From assembly GCF_035982055.1 (NCBI RefSeq), contig NZ_CP108427.1, positions 3,410,001-3,474,000 of the forward strand: 64,000 nucleotides of DNA. The letters run 5' to 3'. Positions 58,218 to 64,000 of this stretch are shown one piece after another; within the stretch, counting starts at the first letter, position 1; the number at the start of each line of letters is the position of its first letter. The position numbers and the translations under genes are program-made. Source of the DNA: Streptomyces sp. NBC_01288. GTDB taxonomy: Bacteria > Actinomycetota > Actinomycetes > Streptomycetales > Streptomycetaceae. The notes below the pieces were generated by a model. It searched no databases and was not told the origin of the DNA. It saw only the letters and a list, made by a program, of their open reading frames with translations.

Positions 58218-60338
58218 TCATCCGGCGGTGGAAGCGGAACCCTCGTCGTCGCGGTTGGTGAGGGCGCGCCGGACGTGATCGCGGTGGACGACCATGCGCC
58301 CGTTGGACTTCTTGGGCTCCTCGCCCTCGGCCTCCAGCACGCGCTTGAGGTCGCCGAACGTCCAGCCGTCGTAGGCCGCCTCGTCCAGCACGGCGAGGCG
58401 CTTGAGGATGTCCAGCGTGAGCAGACGCGACGCATCGCCCATCACCCCGAGGATGTCCGCGAGTGGGTCGCGGTCCTCGCCGCGCTCGATGACGGTCAGC
58501 GTGGTGACGCCGTCGCGCAGGGCCTTGGCGCGCTCGATGATGGCCTCTGCCGCGTCGTCGTCGACGTAGTGCGTGCGCACCGTGATCGACGACTGCCCCT
58601 TGGGAATGTCGATGCCCGACGAGGCGACGACGAGGGTTCCCTGATCCAGACCTGGGCGCAGCAGGTTCGGTGCGGCGCCGCCGTCGACGGCCTTGTCTCC
58701 CAGCGCCATGCGCGCCTGCGACTCGGTGCCCAGGGCGAGCGAGGCCCGCGTGTGGGCGCCTTCGCGGACGAGCTTGGGGAGGTTTTGGTCGGTGGGGTCC
58801 TGAGTGCCCTGCCACATCAGCACGTTCACGGCACGGCCCTGGTTGTGGATTTTGCGGACGGCCATGAAGTAGCGGGAGGTGGCCTTCGAGCCGCCGTAGA
58901 AGCGGCCCTCGTCGTCCTTGAGCGGGCACATGAACGCGACCTGCGCCTCGTCGACGAGGACGATGAGCGCGGGGAACACGGTGCCGGGCGGCGCCATCAG
59001 ACGACGGTTCATCTCGTCCACCGCGCCTTCGACCATCTCGGTCACCTGGATGACGTGCTCGTCGGTCGGGCCCTGGATCAGGGTGGTGGCCACGCCGTCG
59101 AACATCTTCCAGTCGCCGATGCCTTTGAGGTCGCCCATCAGGAACTGCACCGACTTGTCCAGCGCCAGCCACAGGGCCAGGGAGCGCAGGGCGACGGTCT
59201 TGCCCTGGTTCGACAACCCGGTGATCAGCAGGTGGCGCTGATACACGCTCAGCGCGGCAGCGTCCCCGCGCAGGTCCTGCCCCCAGGGGGCCTTGCCCTT
59301 GGTGTAGTCGGCGGTCATCGTCTCGTCGGTGACCAGCGGCGACGGGCCGATCGGCTCATCCAACGCCCCGGAGTCGGCCACCCACAGACGGACCGTGCGG
59401 GCGGCGGTCGGGATGGTGATGAACACCTCGTGCTCGTGCCGCGCGAGGTTCTCGGCCAGCTTGCGCCGCTTGTTCTGCACCTCGTTGGTCGACACCCCGG
59501 ACGGGAGGGTGACGTCGACCTCGACTCCGCATCCGGCGATCCGGATCGGTCCGAGCATCGCCGCGCCGGCGTCGCCCATCTCCTTGATGGCGTTGCGCAG
59601 CGCGGGCACCCCGAGGTCGCGCAGGGCCTTGACGACGATGGACGGGGTGATCGGCTCACCCTCGCCGGTACGGACGTTGGCGGGGAGCGCCCACTGGGGT
59701 GCGGCCTGCTGCTTGCTGCCGACCGCCCACAGACCGAGCAGCGCGAACAGCGGACCGAGGATCACAGCGGTGGGCCAGATGACCTGAACGATCCGGATCA
59801 GGGTCGCGATGAAGTCGATCGTGGCCATCAACGGCGTGATGACATCGGTGACATCGTGGGTGTTGATGGCCATCACGACCCCGAGCGCGACCAGCACCCC
59901 GACACTCATGGCGGCGCCGACTCCGACGCCCTTGGCGGCTTCCACGGGCGAGTGGAGCAGATCCATGCGGCGGTGGTGGCGGGCGGCGCGGAAGCGCTGC
60001 AACCGCTCCTCCCACTCCTCCGCCAACTCAAGGTTCCCCGCGGCTTCCGCCGCGCGGATCATCCGCTCGTAACGGGCCCCGGTCTTCCCGTCCCAGGTGC
60101 GGCGGGCCACGATCCGCCCGCCGTTGAACGTGTAGAGGCTGTGGCGGGCGACCGCGCGGGCGGCGGACTTGGTGTTCTCGTGCGTGACCGCAGTCTTCAC
60201 GGCCCGCCCCGAGCGCACCCACAACGGCACCACGGGCGCCGGCGGGGCGTCGGGCACCACGGTCAGCACCGTGGGCGTCCCGTCCGGCTCAGCAACGGTC
60301 GGCGGGGTTTTGACGAGGCGTACGACGTTCTCGGACAT
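58218..60338 (-). CDS. FtsK/TraB-like DNA translocase (AICE-2)
   Basis: 706 residues. Two to four membrane helices at about 136-158 and 168-208, Walker A GLSNQGKT at 374-381, Walker B LIVLVDEAQ at 458-466, TSRYFMAVRKIHNQGRAVNVLMWQGTQ downstream, and a C-terminal winged-helix-like region (YDGWTFGDLKRVLEAEG...VHRDHVRRAL). Much larger than the AICE-1 TraB and of a different subgroup. Moves double-stranded element DNA during mating. Confidence 0.92.
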   Translation of the reverse strand: MSENVVRLVKTPPTVAEPDGTPTVLTVVPDAPPAPVVPLWVRSGRAVKTAVTHENTKSAARAVARHSLYTFNGGRIVARRTWDGKTGARYERMIRAAEAAGNLELAEEWEERLQRFRAARHHRRMDLLHSPVEAAKGVGVGAAMSVGVLVALGVVMAINTHDVTDVITPLMATIDFIATLIRIVQVIWPTAVILGPLFALLGLWAVGSKQQAAPQWALPANVRTGEGEPITPSIVVKALRDLGVPALRNAIKEMGDAGAAMLGPIRIAGCGVEVDVTLPSGVSTNEVQNKRRKLAENLARHEHEVFITIPTAARTVRLWVADSGALDEPIGPSPLVTDETMTADYTKGKAPWGQDLRGDAAALSVYQRHLLITGLSNQGKTVALRSLALWLALDKSVQFLMGDLKGIGDWKMFDGVATTLIQGPTDEHVIQVTEMVEGAVDEMNRRLMAPPGTVFPALIVLVDEAQVAFMCPLKDDEGRFYGGSKATSRYFMAVRKIHNQGRAVNVLMWQGTQDPTDQNLPKLVREGAHTRASLALGTESQARMALGDKAVDGGAAPNLLRPGLDQGTLVVASSGIDIPKGQSSITVRTHYVDDDAAEAIIERAKALRDGVTTLTVIERGEDRDPLADILGVMGDASRLLTLDILKRLAVLDEAAYDGWTFGDLKRVLEAEGEEPKKSNGRMVVHRDHVRRALTNRDDEGSASTAG

Positions 60339-60422
60339 GCTGGAAGTGCTCCTGACTGCCCCTTTGGGGGCGGGAGTTGAGGAAAGGCCGGGGCGGCCAC
60401 CCTGGCGGGCCGTACAGGCTGG

Positions 60423-60740
60423 TCAGAACCAGCCGGAAGACTTCTTGGCGGCCTTGGCGCGGGCCGCCTCGGTGAGCAGGCGCTGCTTCTCGTTGTGGAA
60501 GGCGGTCAGTTCGGCGGTCAGCCGGGCGGTGATCGAGGAGTCGATCGACTCCATCCGGCTCTCGGCTCCGCCCGTGCTGCGCCCCTTGTGGACGCTGTGG
60601 GCACCACTGGCCAGGGCGCGCGTCATGGAGAGACGCTCGCGGGCGGTCAGCGGCCACCACTCGCCCCGCTGTACCGCTGACAGCTTGTTCTGTGCCTTCT
60701 GGATCTCGCGGTCCAGGCGGCGGATCTCGGACTTGGACAC
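60423..60740 (-). CDS. Small helical protein upstream of the translocase
   Basis: 105 residues from GTG 60740 (GGGGGAG upstream). SKSEIRRLDREIQKAQNKLSAVQRGEWWPLTARERLSM, then a second helix rich in Ala/Lys/Arg (FHNEKQRLLTEAARAKAAKK). Predicted coiled coil. No family; probably a transfer-associated accessory. Confidence 0.65.
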   Translation of the reverse strand: MSKSEIRRLDREIQKAQNKLSAVQRGEWWPLTARERLSMTRALASGAHSVHKGRSTGGAESRMESIDSSITARLTAELTAFHNEKQRLLTEAARAKAAKKSSGWF

Positions 60741-60753
60741 GGTCAACTCCCCC

Positions 60754-61089
60754 TCAGAGGTCGAACAGGCCGCCCTGGTCCACGGAGGACGCGGGCGCCT
60801 GCTTGCGTGCGAGCCGGGCGGCGGCGCTGTGGCAGTCGGGGCACCACGCGAGCAGTTCCGTGGCGGGAAGGCGGGCGGCGGCGATGCCGGTGACGAGCGG
60901 GTCGACGGGCGCGGCCATCAGGCGGATGCGGTGGCCGTGCTTGCTGCTGTATCCGTCGTGCTCACGCGGGCAGCGGCCGTCCGTCTTGGCGTGAGGCTGG
61001 CCGCACGCCCCCGTGCACTGGCAGCGGTAGCCCGCCGCTTCCATGACCAGCAGCCATGCGCCGGTAGCGGCGAGAGGCTGGGACCGCAT
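60754..61089 (-). CDS. Cysteine-rich HNH-like protein
   Basis: 111 residues from ATG 61089. YRCQCTGACGQPHAKTDGRCPREH and LLAWCPDCHSAAARLARK give a zinc-binding pattern similar to HNH endonucleases (C-x-C...H...C-x-x-C-H). The HNH catalytic core is not complete enough to claim nuclease activity. Starts 2 bp after the upstream gene. Confidence 0.65.
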   Translation of the reverse strand: MRSQPLAATGAWLLVMEAAGYRCQCTGACGQPHAKTDGRCPREHDGYSSKHGHRIRLMAAPVDPLVTGIAAARLPATELLAWCPDCHSAAARLARKQAPASSVDQGGLFDL

Positions 61090-61091
61090 GG

Positions 61092-61274
61092 TCAGCTCGC
61101 TTTCGGCTTGCGGCGGCGGTTGGGGGTGGCCATCGGGCCGGTGGGCGAGTCGCCGGGCCGGACCCCTGCGCGCCCCCACGTGCCGGGCGACTTGCCGGCG
61201 GGGTTGATGGGGCCGGGGTCCGGGCGGGTGATCTCGTCGTCCTTGCGCGGGGTCTTGTCCCGCCACATGCCCAT
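61092..61274 (-). CDS. Very small basic protein
   Basis: 60 residues, MGMWRDKTPRKDDEITRPDPGP, Pro/Lys/Arg-rich with no fold signature. Coupled by an ATGA overlap to the SpdB-like gene. Supported by position and tight spacing only. Confidence 0.45.
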   Translation of the reverse strand: MGMWRDKTPRKDDEITRPDPGPINPAGKSPGTWGRAGVRPGDSPTGPMATPNRRRKPKAS

Positions 61275-62140
61275 CAGGCGACCCGCTTCCAGGCGGCGCG
61301 GAGGCGGACCTCGGATGCGGAGTGGCCGGCCGCACGGAACCGCATCGCCATCTCGCGGTACGACAGGGCGGGTGTCTCGCTGGTACGGATCTCGTCGACC
61401 AGGCCGTCAAGGTCCCCGTCGCTGAGCGCGGGTGCCGCCCATCCGAGGGCGGGAACGGGCTCGGAGCGTCCCCATACGGGAAGTTCCCACTGGGAGGTGA
61501 CGCCGGGCGTGACGGGCCTCGTCACGCTGGTCAGTGCCCTGCCGGTGTCCTTGCCCTGCCGGGCCGTCTCCAGCGTCGACCACGCCCGCGACAGACTCTG
61601 CGCGGTCTTGGCCTGCACCCGTGCGACGCTCGCCCCCGCCTGCGTCACGGCCGTCAACCGGGTTGCCTCCGTGGCGGCTTCGGCCCGCAGGCGGGCGCGG
61701 GCGACGGCGGCTTCGTCACGTGCTTCCTGCTGAATGCCCTGGATCGCGTCCAGCGCGGTCGGGGTGAGCGCGGTCCGCTCCCACATCCCGTGGACCAGCC
61801 ACAAAGCCTTGGCCGCGATCGGCAGCCACGCCACCGCCAACCACGCCCCGGAGGACGCTTCAGCGGTGAGCGCGTGCGCGACGAGGACGCCGGCCGCGAT
61901 GGCACCGAAGCACCAGCCGACCCCGGTCACCACGCGGGAGTGGTCGCCCTGCGCGGCCAAGCGGCGTTCGTAGGCGAGGGTGGCGAGCCATCCGCCGTCG
62001 ATGCCGAGTCCGACGACGAGGGCGACGAGCCACGGCATCGCGCTGCCCAGCCACATCGTGACGACGGCGAGGGTGAGGACCATGGACACGGCCGTCATGG
62101 CGACGGCCGGCAGCACGGTCTTGGTGGTCTTGGCGTTCAC
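61274..62140 (-). CDS. SpdB-like transfer membrane protein with helix-turn-helix-like tail
   Basis: 288 residues from GTG 62140. Four hydrophobic helices at about 10-30, 33-50, 68-90 and 96-115 (VLPAVAMTAVSMVLTLAVVTMWLG onward), a long helical middle (EARDEAAVARARLRAEAATEATRL) and a C-terminal SYREMAMRFRAAGHSASEVRLRAAWKRVA. Same layout as AICE SpdB proteins that help plasmid spread through septa. Assignment by architecture and context. Confidence 0.75.
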   Translation of the reverse strand: MNAKTTKTVLPAVAMTAVSMVLTLAVVTMWLGSAMPWLVALVVGLGIDGGWLATLAYERRLAAQGDHSRVVTGVGWCFGAIAAGVLVAHALTAEASSGAWLAVAWLPIAAKALWLVHGMWERTALTPTALDAIQGIQQEARDEAAVARARLRAEAATEATRLTAVTQAGASVARVQAKTAQSLSRAWSTLETARQGKDTGRALTSVTRPVTPGVTSQWELPVWGRSEPVPALGWAAPALSDGDLDGLVDEIRTSETPALSYREMAMRFRAAGHSASEVRLRAAWKRVA

Positions 62141-62493
62141 CGTGTACCTCCCGCCTGCTCGGCAAGGGCCGTGTCGCCGGCGGGCACGGTGGCGTAGGCG
62201 GTCAGCTCGATCTCCGCGCCCCCGTACGTGCCGTGGCCATCGAGGACGGCGGTGCGGTGGTCGCACTGGATGTGGAAGTCGACCGAGTCGGGCTCGATCC
62301 TCAGCGCGTGGCGCCACTGCTCGAACGCGCCGAAGCTGTCGCACGTCATCCCGTGCAGCGACAGTCGCAGCACCTTCGGGTAGATGGGCGACACTTCCAC
62401 GACGGGAGCGGTCAGGTGCGGGAAATCGACCGCGAGCAGGCGCAGCGTCGCAAGCGGTCCACTCAGGCCGCTCAGCGTCAGGTCCTCGTTCAT
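62137..62493 (-). CDS. Hypothetical protein in the transfer operon
   Basis: 118 residues, MNEDLTLSGLSGPLATLRLLAVDFPHL, with alternating strands (VLRLSLHGMTCDSFGAFEQW) and a C-terminal AEIELTAYATVPAG. Overlaps both neighbours by 4 nt (GTGA/ATGA). No family recognised. Confidence 0.75.
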   Translation of the reverse strand: MNEDLTLSGLSGPLATLRLLAVDFPHLTAPVVEVSPIYPKVLRLSLHGMTCDSFGAFEQWRHALRIEPDSVDFHIQCDHRTAVLDGHGTYGGAEIELTAYATVPAGDTALAEQAGGTR

Positions 62494-62936
62494 GCCGCAC
62501 CCCCTGCCGCGATCAGCACGGCGATGATGAGCAGGGTGCCGCCGGTGAGGGTTAGGTCGACCGCGCGGCGCAGGCCCGTGTACTTGGCGACCGCCAGGCG
62601 GGACAGCCCCGCGATGTCGGCGGCAAGGTCACCGGACACGGCGTCGGCGATCTGCTCGGGGGTGAGGGTGGCCCACAACGGGAAGCCGTGCCGGCCGCTC
62701 AGGTTGGGGCGTACCGAGCGCAGCAACAGCCCTGCCGCGCCGATCAGCAGCCCCATCCCGAGCACGCCGACCACCAGGGCGGGCGGGATGAGCGGGAGGG
62801 AACTGGCGATGGTCCAGGCGCCGGCGAGGACCGCGCCGACGAACGCCAGCAACAGGGCGGTCTTGTTGTCGGTCCGCGCAATCTCCGCCTTCACCTCAGC
62901 GTGCGCAGCGGTCAGGTTCTGGTCGGTGGCGCTCAT
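62490..62936 (-). CDS. Pycsar-effector-like membrane protein (DUF5706/PycTM type)
   Basis: 148 residues. N-terminal helix AHAEVKAEIARTDNKTALLLAFVGAV leading into two membrane segments (about 27-46 and 50-72), a soluble stretch with RHGFPLWATLTPEQIADAVSGDLAADIAGLSRLAVAKYTGLRRAVDL, and a final membrane helix (about 130-146). This matches the PycTM effector pattern of cyclic-pyrimidine antiphage systems, where a membrane protein opens on a nucleotide signal. No pyrimidine cyclase is visible. The gene is embedded, with 4-nt overlaps, in the transfer operon, so a transfer role is equally possible. Confidence 0.75.
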   Translation of the reverse strand: MSATDQNLTAAHAEVKAEIARTDNKTALLLAFVGAVLAGAWTIASSLPLIPPALVVGVLGMGLLIGAAGLLLRSVRPNLSGRHGFPLWATLTPEQIADAVSGDLAADIAGLSRLAVAKYTGLRRAVDLTLTGGTLLIIAVLIAAGGAA

Positions 62937-63199
62937 GCGCCCACCCCCGGCATGCCCTCGGTGGTGCGGTTGGCCTGCTCACGGCGGGCCGTCAGCAGGC
63001 GGCGCCAGGCACGGCGGATGCGCTGCTGGTCCAGCTCGCTCGGGGTGCGGTCAAGAGTGATGATCTGTGCGCTGAGCAGGTTGACGCCCGCCGTGATGGC
63101 GGGCATCTCCTGCTCGATCGCGTCCAGTTCCGCGTCCGTGGGCTCGATCCAGTCGGCGAACGCGGTAACAGTCTCTTGAACAGTGACGATGTGCTTCAT
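62933..63199 (-). CDS. DUF6284-family protein
   Basis: 88 residues: MKHIVTVQETVTAFADWIEPTDAELDAIEQEMPAITAGVNLL, LDRTPSELDQQRIRRAWRRLL. Recognised as the DUF6284 pattern common at the head of Streptomyces AICE transfer operons. First gene of the leftward operon behind the 63.2-63.7 kb leader. Function unknown. Confidence 0.85.
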   Translation of the reverse strand: MKHIVTVQETVTAFADWIEPTDAELDAIEQEMPAITAGVNLLSAQIITLDRTPSELDQQRIRRAWRRLLTARREQANRTTEGMPGVGA

Positions 63200-63445
63200 T
63201 GGGTCGTGTTCCTCTCAGCGTGGAACGGCCCGAACAGCGGCCCCGGGTCTAGCCACCCGGGGCCGCGCGCCGTTGAAGTCGGGAATCCGGCTCCCCTCAG
63301 CGCCGCTCGTACGAGACGAACAGCGGAGGCAACCGGCCGTAGCTGTTGAGCTGCGGAAAGGTCGGGTTGCGCTGTACCGCGCACGGGACAGAAACCGTGC
63401 GCGCCCGCCCGCTTGTTTGCGGAGGTGGGGCGGGTCCCCCTCAAA

Positions 63446-63471
63446 CACTCTGTTGAGTTTTCAAAGAACAG
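63446..63471 (-). promoter_or_regulatory. rRNA-leader-like (boxA-type) sequence
   Basis: On the minus strand it reads CTGTTCTTTGAAAACTCAAC followed by AGAGTG. TTCTTTGA(A/G)AACTCAACAG is, from memory, the conserved sequence ahead of 16S rRNA in streptomycetes, part of the antitermination leader. Here it would be in the leader of the AICE-2 transfer operon. Confidence 0.6.
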
Positions 63472-63594
63472 ATCCTCCCCGGCAAGCGCGGTAACCCCTG
63501 GTCAGAGGGGTTCTCGTCCTCACGAGACCCGCCGGGCGCTCTGCGGTCGTGTAGTTCGAAGCAGCCCAAAGAAGGGCCCTCCCTGCGCTCCGCT

Positions 63595-63726
63595 GAACTA
63601 GTTCTGCGGTGCGCTGTGACGATTAAGACACGCCCCGGAGGGGGTGTCAACAGAACTAGTTCAGAGTCTTCGAGATTCGTTCGGGCGGTCGCGAAACGAT
63701 CCCGGCTATCCTCTTAGGACTAGTTC
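63595..63726. promoter_or_regulatory. Three operators for the AICE-2 GntR repressor
   Basis: GAACTAGTTC at 63595-63604 and 63653-63662, and GGACTAGTTC at 63717-63726. The first two are perfect palindromes 58 bp apart, and the third is 64 bp further, just upstream of the repressor start. All contain CTAG. Confidence 0.75.
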
Positions 63727-63769
63727 TGCAAGACTGGGGGCGCGAGCCACACATCCGAGGGAGTCACGC

Positions 63770-64000
63770 GTGGAGGAGACCAAGGTTCCGAAGGTTCAGC
63801 GGCTGGCCGCTGAGCTGCGGACGAAGATTCGGCAGGGGGTGTACCCCCCGGGGTCCGCGCTGCCCAAGGTCCGAGAACTTCAGGAATCCGAAGGCGTCGC
63901 CTACCAGACCGTGCGCGACGTGTATCGAGTGCTCGAAGACGAGGGTTTGATCATTTCCCGCAGGGGTGAGGGCACCTTCGTGTCTCCGATCCTCGGGAAG
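63770..64000 (+). CDS. GntR-family regulator, 3' end outside window
   Basis: At least 77 residues from GTG 63770 (CGAGGGA upstream). EETKVPKVQRLAAELRTKIRQG, then YPPGSALPKVRELQESEGVAYQTVRDVYRVLEDEGLIISRRGEGTFV: a GntR winged helix with the usual wing RRGEGTF. Effector domain is beyond the window. Divergent from the transfer operon, the same layout as the AICE-1 repressor. Confidence 0.88.
   Translation, partial: MEETKVPKVQRLAAELRTKIRQGVYPPGSALPKVRELQESEGVAYQTVRDVYRVLEDEGLIISRRGEGTFVSPILGK

Larger units (their letters stand above)
63200..63769. other. Divergent control region of AICE-2
   Basis: 570 bp between the leftward transfer operon and the GntR gene. Contains an rRNA-leader-like sequence (63446-63471), a small hairpin AACCCCT/AGGGGTT near 63493-63512, and three copies of GAACTAGTTC-type palindromes. 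No gene seen, so the leftward leader is long. Confidence 0.75.
50754..64000. mobile_element. AICE-2, right end outside the window
   Basis: Leftward block: DUF6284, Pycsar-effector-like, hypothetical, SpdB-like, small proteins, FtsK/TraB, methyltransferase, prim-pol, helicase, iterons, xis, int, with a divergent GntR repressor at the edge. The coordinate is the int stop, because no att repeat or tRNA is visible; the element may include 49131-50644. Confidence 0.88.

Noticed and set aside
57927..60380. 817-codon plus-strand open frame
   Set aside because: Antisense of the FtsK-like translocase gene; composition typical of a high-GC shadow.

Overview
The window is GC-rich chromosomal DNA of a Streptomyces species. 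The evidence is third-position GC bias, GTG/TTG starts with strong GGAGG sites, an actinobacterial lysA locus with the ArgS-related nrtL gene, lamin-tail secreted proteins, a Ku/LigD-polymerase pair and actinomycete integrative conjugative elements (AICEs). From memory, the order lysA, nrtL, receiver-only regulator, tRNA-Arg(CCG), ku/ligD, rodA/pbp matches the SCO5353 to SCO5301 stretch of S. coelicolor; no search was run.

Layout. 1-3.6 kb: lysA (runs off the left edge), nrtL, a receiver-only response regulator and tRNA-Arg(CCG). 3.6-18.85 kb: AICE-1, bounded by a 43-bp direct repeat whose left copy is the 3' part of the intact tRNA-Arg. It carries int, xis, an HUH-type Rep, small transfer genes, traB and a regulatory gene in one leftward block. 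A GntR repressor is divergent, with two palindromic operators between. The cargo is a 1,144-residue STAND NTPase with Kinesin-light-chain-like TPRs, two 106-residue paralogues, a 186-residue hypothetical protein, an XRE-TPR regulator and a phosphotransferase-fold kinase. 18.85-33.3 kb: chromosome, with zinc-ribbon proteins, a lamin-tail protein, a GH18 chitinase followed by a frameshifted GH16 glucanase (with a DasR-like palindrome upstream), an acyltransferase, a secreted nuclease, an unusual ketosynthase fusion, ku and a LigD polymerase.

33.34-36.72 kb: a roughly 300-bp-armed inverted repeat with 60-bp tandem repeats. Two insertion sequences (IS4-type and IS5-type) sit back to back at CTAG in its right arm. 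36.8-48.7 kb: NERD protein, phosphatase, lipoprotein plus sensor kinase, SH3 protein, a RodA/PBP pair, AurF-like diiron protein, TetR regulator and NlpC/P60 hydrolase. 49.1-50.6 kb: a small membrane protein and a pentapeptide-repeat protein beside AICE-2.

50.75 kb to the right edge: AICE-2, with int, xis, an iteron array (11 exact TGCGTCAT octamers), a helicase-like ATPase, a primase-polymerase, a C5 DNA methyltransferase, an FtsK-like translocase, an SpdB-like protein, a Pycsar-effector-like membrane protein and a DUF6284 protein, all leftward. A divergent GntR gene runs off the edge. Its regulatory region holds three near-identical palindromes and an rRNA-leader-like (boxA-type) sequence. 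No tRNA or second att copy for AICE-2 is visible.

The two elements share architecture (repressor, transfer, replication, xis, int) but use unrelated replication modules. Both carry proteins of defence-associated families, a STAND NTPase in AICE-1 and a Pycsar-effector-type membrane protein in AICE-2. These are the most interesting leads.
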